From Sphingopyxis sp. (lineage in GTDB: Bacteria > Pseudomonadota > Alphaproteobacteria > Sphingomonadales > Sphingomonadaceae), in assembly GCA_016463225.1 (NCBI GenBank), contig JAEMRT010000020.1, forward strand, positions 29,550 to 65,313: a DNA stretch of 35,764 nucleotides. Direction: 5' to 3'. Each line of letters begins with the position of its first letter. Position 1 is the stretch's first letter. The position numbers were made by a program, and so were the translations under genes. The notes beneath the pieces were generated by a model. It searched no databases. It was not told the origin of the DNA and saw only the letters and a program-made list of their open reading frames with translations. Below are positions 33,122-35,764 of this stretch, piece after piece.

Positions 33122-33526
33122 TTATCCTGCCGGTTGGTCGAACTTGGGTTCGCGCTGGGTCAGCGCCGCGTCGACGAGCTCGTTTAGATTCCGGTTCCGC
33201 TCTGCCGCCATCATTCCGGCGCACTGGTTGACGACGCGGATGGTCTTGCCATCTTCGCTGGCCGGTTCGATTGCGAGCGGGCACCACCAGCCGCTGCCGT
33301 TCTGGCTGTCGTCGAGAACCTGCCACTCCAGCGTTTGTTCGTAATTCACCCGGACCTGCGGCTTCAGGCCCGACGACCCAGGCAGAATGCCGCGCGCGAA
33401 ATCGGCGGACAACAGGATGCGCCGGGCATCCTCGGCCGGCATCGCATAGCTTTTGTCCGCGCCACCTCCGGCCGAACATCCCCCGAGCGCTGCGCCCGCC
33501 ATCAGACCGAATACAAGATTTTTCAT
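33122..33526 (-). CDS. Small lipoprotein, unknown function
   Basis: 134 residues: signal [16 protein letters not shown] with lipobox LGGC near residue 17, a Gly-rich linker, and a domain with [30 protein letters not shown] and VVNQCAGMM (two further Cys, perhaps a disulphide). Not recognised. ATG at 33526 has GGAG 10 bases upstream; a longer reading to 33583 lacks a signal and is rejected. Forty bp from ynfA on the same strand. Confidence 0.8.
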   Translation of the reverse strand: MKNLVFGLMAGAALGGCSAGGGADKSYAMPAEDARRILLSADFARGILPGSSGLKPQVRVNYEQTLEWQVLDDSQNGSGWWCPLAIEPASEDGKTIRVVNQCAGMMAAERNRNLNELVDAALTQREPKFDQPAG

Positions 33527-33606
33527 CGCCCACTCTCCGTTGGCGACCACCGTAGGGCAGAGCGGTAAAAATCGACTGAACAAGGGGATAGCGGCGAGCG
33601 GCGGTC

Positions 33607-33638
33607 AAAAGAAAAGGGGCGACCAATCGGCCGCCCCT
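33607..33638 (-). terminator. Rho-independent terminator of the beta-barrel gene
   Basis: On the minus strand GGGGCGGCC-GATT-GGTCGCCCC (with one G-U pair) is followed by TTTTCTTTT (33615-33607). It lies 26 bp after the barrel protein's stop. Confidence 0.8.
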
Positions 33639-33663
33639 TCCTGTTTCGTCGCTGACCGAAAGA

Positions 33664-34122
33664 TCAGAAAGCGAAGCCGACGCCCGCCACGAAGGTGTCG
33701 AAGTCGCCAAAGTTCTCGATGAACTGGTGACGATATTCGGCCTTCGCGTAAAGGTTCTGGCCCAGCTTGTGCTGGTAACCGGCACCGACATACGGATCCT
33801 TGATGTCGCTGAAGGTGTAGCCGCCGGTGACATAGGCCTTGCCGGCCGCGCCAACCTTGGCGCCGACGCGACCGCCGGCCGAGAACTGGACGTCGGCGCC
33901 GTCGATCAGCACCTTGTCGGCAGCGCCTTCGACGCCGATGAATGCGGTCGAGCCGAGATCGAAATCATAACCGGCGGCAGCGCCGATGGTGGCTTCGTCG
34001 ATGCCGTTGCCGGTGATCAGGCCGCCGCGCACTTCGACGCGGCCTTCGCCGCCTTCGGCCGCCATGGCGGGGGTTGCAACGATGGCCGTCAGGAGAGCGG
34101 CTGCAACTGCGAATTTCTTCAT
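33664..34122 (-). CDS. Small outer-membrane beta-barrel protein
   Basis: 152 residues. Sec signal KKFAVAAALLTAIVATPAMA with cleavage before AEGGEG. The rest is alternating-residue beta sequence (for example VEVRGGLITG, FIGVEGAADK, AYVTGGYTFSD, YVGAGYQHKL, LYAKAEYRHQF), ending in VAGVGFAF, where the terminal Phe is the BAM-recognition signature. An eight-stranded opacity/OmpA-like barrel is likely. It has its own terminator and a 150-bp upstream region with palindromes, so it is an independently regulated gene. Function unknown. Confidence 0.9.
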   Translation of the reverse strand: MKKFAVAAALLTAIVATPAMAAEGGEGRVEVRGGLITGNGIDEATIGAAAGYDFDLGSTAFIGVEGAADKVLIDGADVQFSAGGRVGAKVGAAGKAYVTGGYTFSDIKDPYVGAGYQHKLGQNLYAKAEYRHQFIENFGDFDTFVAGVGFAF

Positions 34123-34214
34123 TTTGTTTTCCTTCTGCTTTGTATGGCCACGCCCTTTGGGTCGCGGTCCACGCCCTAAATGGCGTTCGCAGCTGTCGCT
34201 TCAATGAACGGAAG

Positions 34215-34261
34215 TGTCATCATGTGACAATTTTCTTACCTGTGTTATTTTTACCACACAG
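34215..34261. promoter_or_regulatory. Two inverted repeats upstream of the beta-barrel gene
   Basis: TGTCA-TCATG-TGACA (34215-34229) and CTGTGT-N10-ACACAG (34240-34261), in the only AT-rich part of the 238-bp gap 34123-34360. They are about 90-140 bp before the barrel ATG, and the leader between is long and GC-rich. No convincing -35/-10 pair could be fixed. Confidence 0.45.
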
Positions 34262-34331
34262 TACAGAATAGCTATGCAGCCGCGCCGCGCCGAATCGAGC
34301 GCTTAACTGCGGATGTGAGGTGAGGCGATTT

Positions 34332-34352
34332 CGATCCGGCAAGGCCGGATCG
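34332..34352. terminator. Perfect 9-bp hairpin after rlmN
   Basis: CGATCCGGC-AAG-GCCGGATCG, nine base pairs with a 3-nt loop, starting eight bases after the rlmN stop on the minus strand. The following bases are AAATCG and not a U-tract, so it is a weak or Rho-assisted terminator at best. Confidence 0.45.
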
Positions 34353-34360
34353 GACGCGGT

Positions 34361-35605
34361 TTAGCCCAGCGCGGCCTGTTTTTCGTCCGCAATGCGGTCG
34401 AGTTCGGCGCGGGTCGGCTTGGTCGCCGCGCTCTTGAGCTGCCCGCACGCCGCCATGATGTCGCGCCCGCGCGGGGTGCGCACCGGCGCCGAAATCCCGG
34501 CCTTGAAAATCAGATTGCTGAACGCGCGGACCCGCTCGGGCGACGAACATTCATACTGAGCGCCGGGCCAGGGGTTGAAGGGGATCAGATTGACCTTGGC
34601 GTGCAAGCCATATTGCTTGATCAGCCGGACGAGCTCGCGCGCGTCGTCGTCGCTGTCGTTCTTGCCCTTGAGCATCACATATTCAAAGGTGATCCGCCGC
34701 GAATTGCCCGCGCCCGGATAGTCGGCGCACGCTTTCAGCAATTCATCGATGCCATATTTGCGGTTGAGCGGCACGATCTCGTCGCGGATTTCCTTCGACA
34801 CCGCGTGCAGCGAGACCGCAAGGTTGACCCCGATCTCTTCACCCGCGCGCGCCATCATCGGCACAACGCCGCTGGTCGACAGGGTGATCCGGCGGCGCGA
34901 CAGCGCAAGGCCGTCGCCGTCCATCACGATCTTCAGCGCGCCTTTGACCTCGTCGAAATTATACAGCGGCTCGCCCATGCCCATCATCACGATGTTGGTC
35001 AGGATGCGGCCGTCGGCGGTATAATGGCCGCCTTCGTCGTCGTCGTCCTCATCGGGATCGGGGCCGAAACCGGCCATCGTTCCCTTGGGCCATTCGCCCA
35101 GCTCGTCGCGCGCCAGCATCACCTGCCCGACGATCTCGCCCGCGGCGAGGTTGCGGACGAGACGCATCGTGCCGGTGTGGCAGAAACGGCAGTTGAGTGT
35201 GCAGCCGACCTGGCTCGACACGCACAGGGTTCCCCGATCGGCGTCGGGAATGAAGACCATTTCATATTCCTGGCCGTCGGCGGCGGCGAGCAGCCACTTG
35301 CGCGTGCCGTCGCTCGATACCTGCGCCTCGCGCACCGTCGGGCGGCCGATGATGAAGCGGTCGGTCAGCCAGGGTCGCATTGTCTTGGCGATGTCGGTCA
35401 TCGCCTCGAAATCGGTGACCCCGCGGTGGTACATCCAGTGCCAGATCTGCTTGGCGCGCAGCTTCGCGCCCTTGGCGTCCAGACCGGCTTCGACCAGCAC
35501 CCCGCCGATCGCGTCGCGGGTCAGCCCGACCAGATCGATGCGGTTGCCGCCGCGCAAGGGAACGGTGCCCGTCGTGACGGGGTCGATATGGCCGGGAATC
35601 TGCAT
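34361..35605 (-). CDS. rlmN: Dual-specificity RNA methyltransferase RlmN
   Basis: Radical-SAM enzyme that methylates C2 of A2503 in 23S rRNA and A37 in tRNAs; 414 residues. The radical-SAM cluster motif CxxxCxxC is C135-TLN-C139-RF-C142 in [14 protein letters not shown]; the second catalytic Cys, which forms the covalent RNA intermediate, is Cys387 in [22 protein letters not shown] and [17 protein letters not shown] are further family blocks. An acidic insertion ([18 protein letters not shown]) around residue 180 is longer than in most members. ATG at 35605 fits the family N-terminus; the reading to 35668 adds unsupported residues. Confidence 0.97.
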   Translation of the reverse strand: MQIPGHIDPVTTGTVPLRGGNRIDLVGLTRDAIGGVLVEAGLDAKGAKLRAKQIWHWMYHRGVTDFEAMTDIAKTMRPWLTDRFIIGRPTVREAQVSSDGTRKWLLAAADGQEYEMVFIPDADRGTLCVSSQVGCTLNCRFCHTGTMRLVRNLAAGEIVGQVMLARDELGEWPKGTMAGFGPDPDEDDDDEGGHYTADGRILTNIVMMGMGEPLYNFDEVKGALKIVMDGDGLALSRRRITLSTSGVVPMMARAGEEIGVNLAVSLHAVSKEIRDEIVPLNRKYGIDELLKACADYPGAGNSRRITFEYVMLKGKNDSDDDARELVRLIKQYGLHAKVNLIPFNPWPGAQYECSSPERVRAFSNLIFKAGISAPVRTPRGRDIMAACGQLKSAATKPTRAELDRIADEKQAALG

Positions 35606-35650
35606 GATGGGCGCGCATATAGGGGGGAAGGGGGAAAAGCGCAATCTGGT

Positions 35651-35764
35651 GCCGTCCCTTCCCTGCAAGGGAGGGGTGCGAGACTTGCGAACTTGTTCGC
35701 TAGTCGCAGCAGGGGCGGGTATGCGGCAAAGGAAGAACGTCTGCGGCGACCCACCCCTAACCCC
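35651..35764. repeat. Probable interspersed palindrome at the window edge
   Basis: Contains GCGAGACTTGCGAA (35678-35691) facing TTCGCTAGTCGC (35696-35707), an imperfect inverted repeat, preceded by CCCTTCCCTGCAAGGGAGGGG-like self-complementary sequence and ending CCCACCCCTAACCCC. No coding sequence is convincing here. A second copy was not seen in the window, so the repeat call rests on structure alone. Confidence 0.35.

Overview
The window is gene-dense, high-GC chromosomal DNA. It looks like an alphaproteobacterium of the Sphingomonadales, probably near Sphingopyxis or Sphingomonas. This is inferred from the sequence style (frequent GTG/TTG starts, CpG-rich codons, paired palindromes whose translation reads APAKAG/APAFAGA), the gene content and the absence of other lineage markers; no database search was possible. 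No tRNA, rRNA, insertion sequence, CRISPR array or phage gene was seen.

Layout. 68-3252: a secreted lipoprotein, a cytochrome P450 and an extensin-like protein. 3253-9921 (minus): a complete, tightly coupled SUF iron-sulphur assembly operon read from an Rrf2/IscR-type regulator through sufB, sufC, sufD, sufS, sufT and a SufA-like carrier. Almost every junction overlaps by 1-4 nt. Two unrecognised genes, both with hydrophobic N-termini and lower third-position GC, sit between sufB/sufC and sufC/sufD. Two unrelated palindromic elements are read in frame inside the same operon, one as the regulator's C-terminal tail and one as the N-terminus of SufS. A good promoter with a palindrome at the likely start point lies at 9958-10005. 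10030-10310: a terminator with a short structured unit in front of it, and a perfect 28-bp inverted repeat. 10327-17892: an AraC-type regulator, a DUF885 lipoprotein, pyrD, a gamma-glutamyltransferase and a long-chain acyl-CoA synthetase.

17893-23133: small minus-strand genes separated by palindromic repeats: a lipoprotein, the methylglyoxal detoxification pair gloB/gloA, a hotdog thioesterase, an alpha/beta hydrolase, a DUF6356-like protein, a three-gene membrane/XRE-regulator module with twin 16-bp operators, and a MerC-like membrane protein facing a Fur/Zur-type 7-1-7 palindrome. 23226-28820 (plus): thrS, a metallophosphoesterase and an AraC regulator chained by 4-bp overlaps, then a Tat-like secreted HExxH protein and a TauE/SafE permease.

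28817-35605: a YbbA/YbbP-type ABC transporter next to a TesA-like esterase (an arrangement known in many proteobacteria), a YnfA-family membrane protein, a lipoprotein, a small outer-membrane beta-barrel protein with its own terminator, and rlmN. The most unusual material is the repeat biology (at least three palindrome families, two read in frame in suf genes, one composite with a covarying internal hairpin), the two extra genes in the suf operon, and the small membrane/XRE module.
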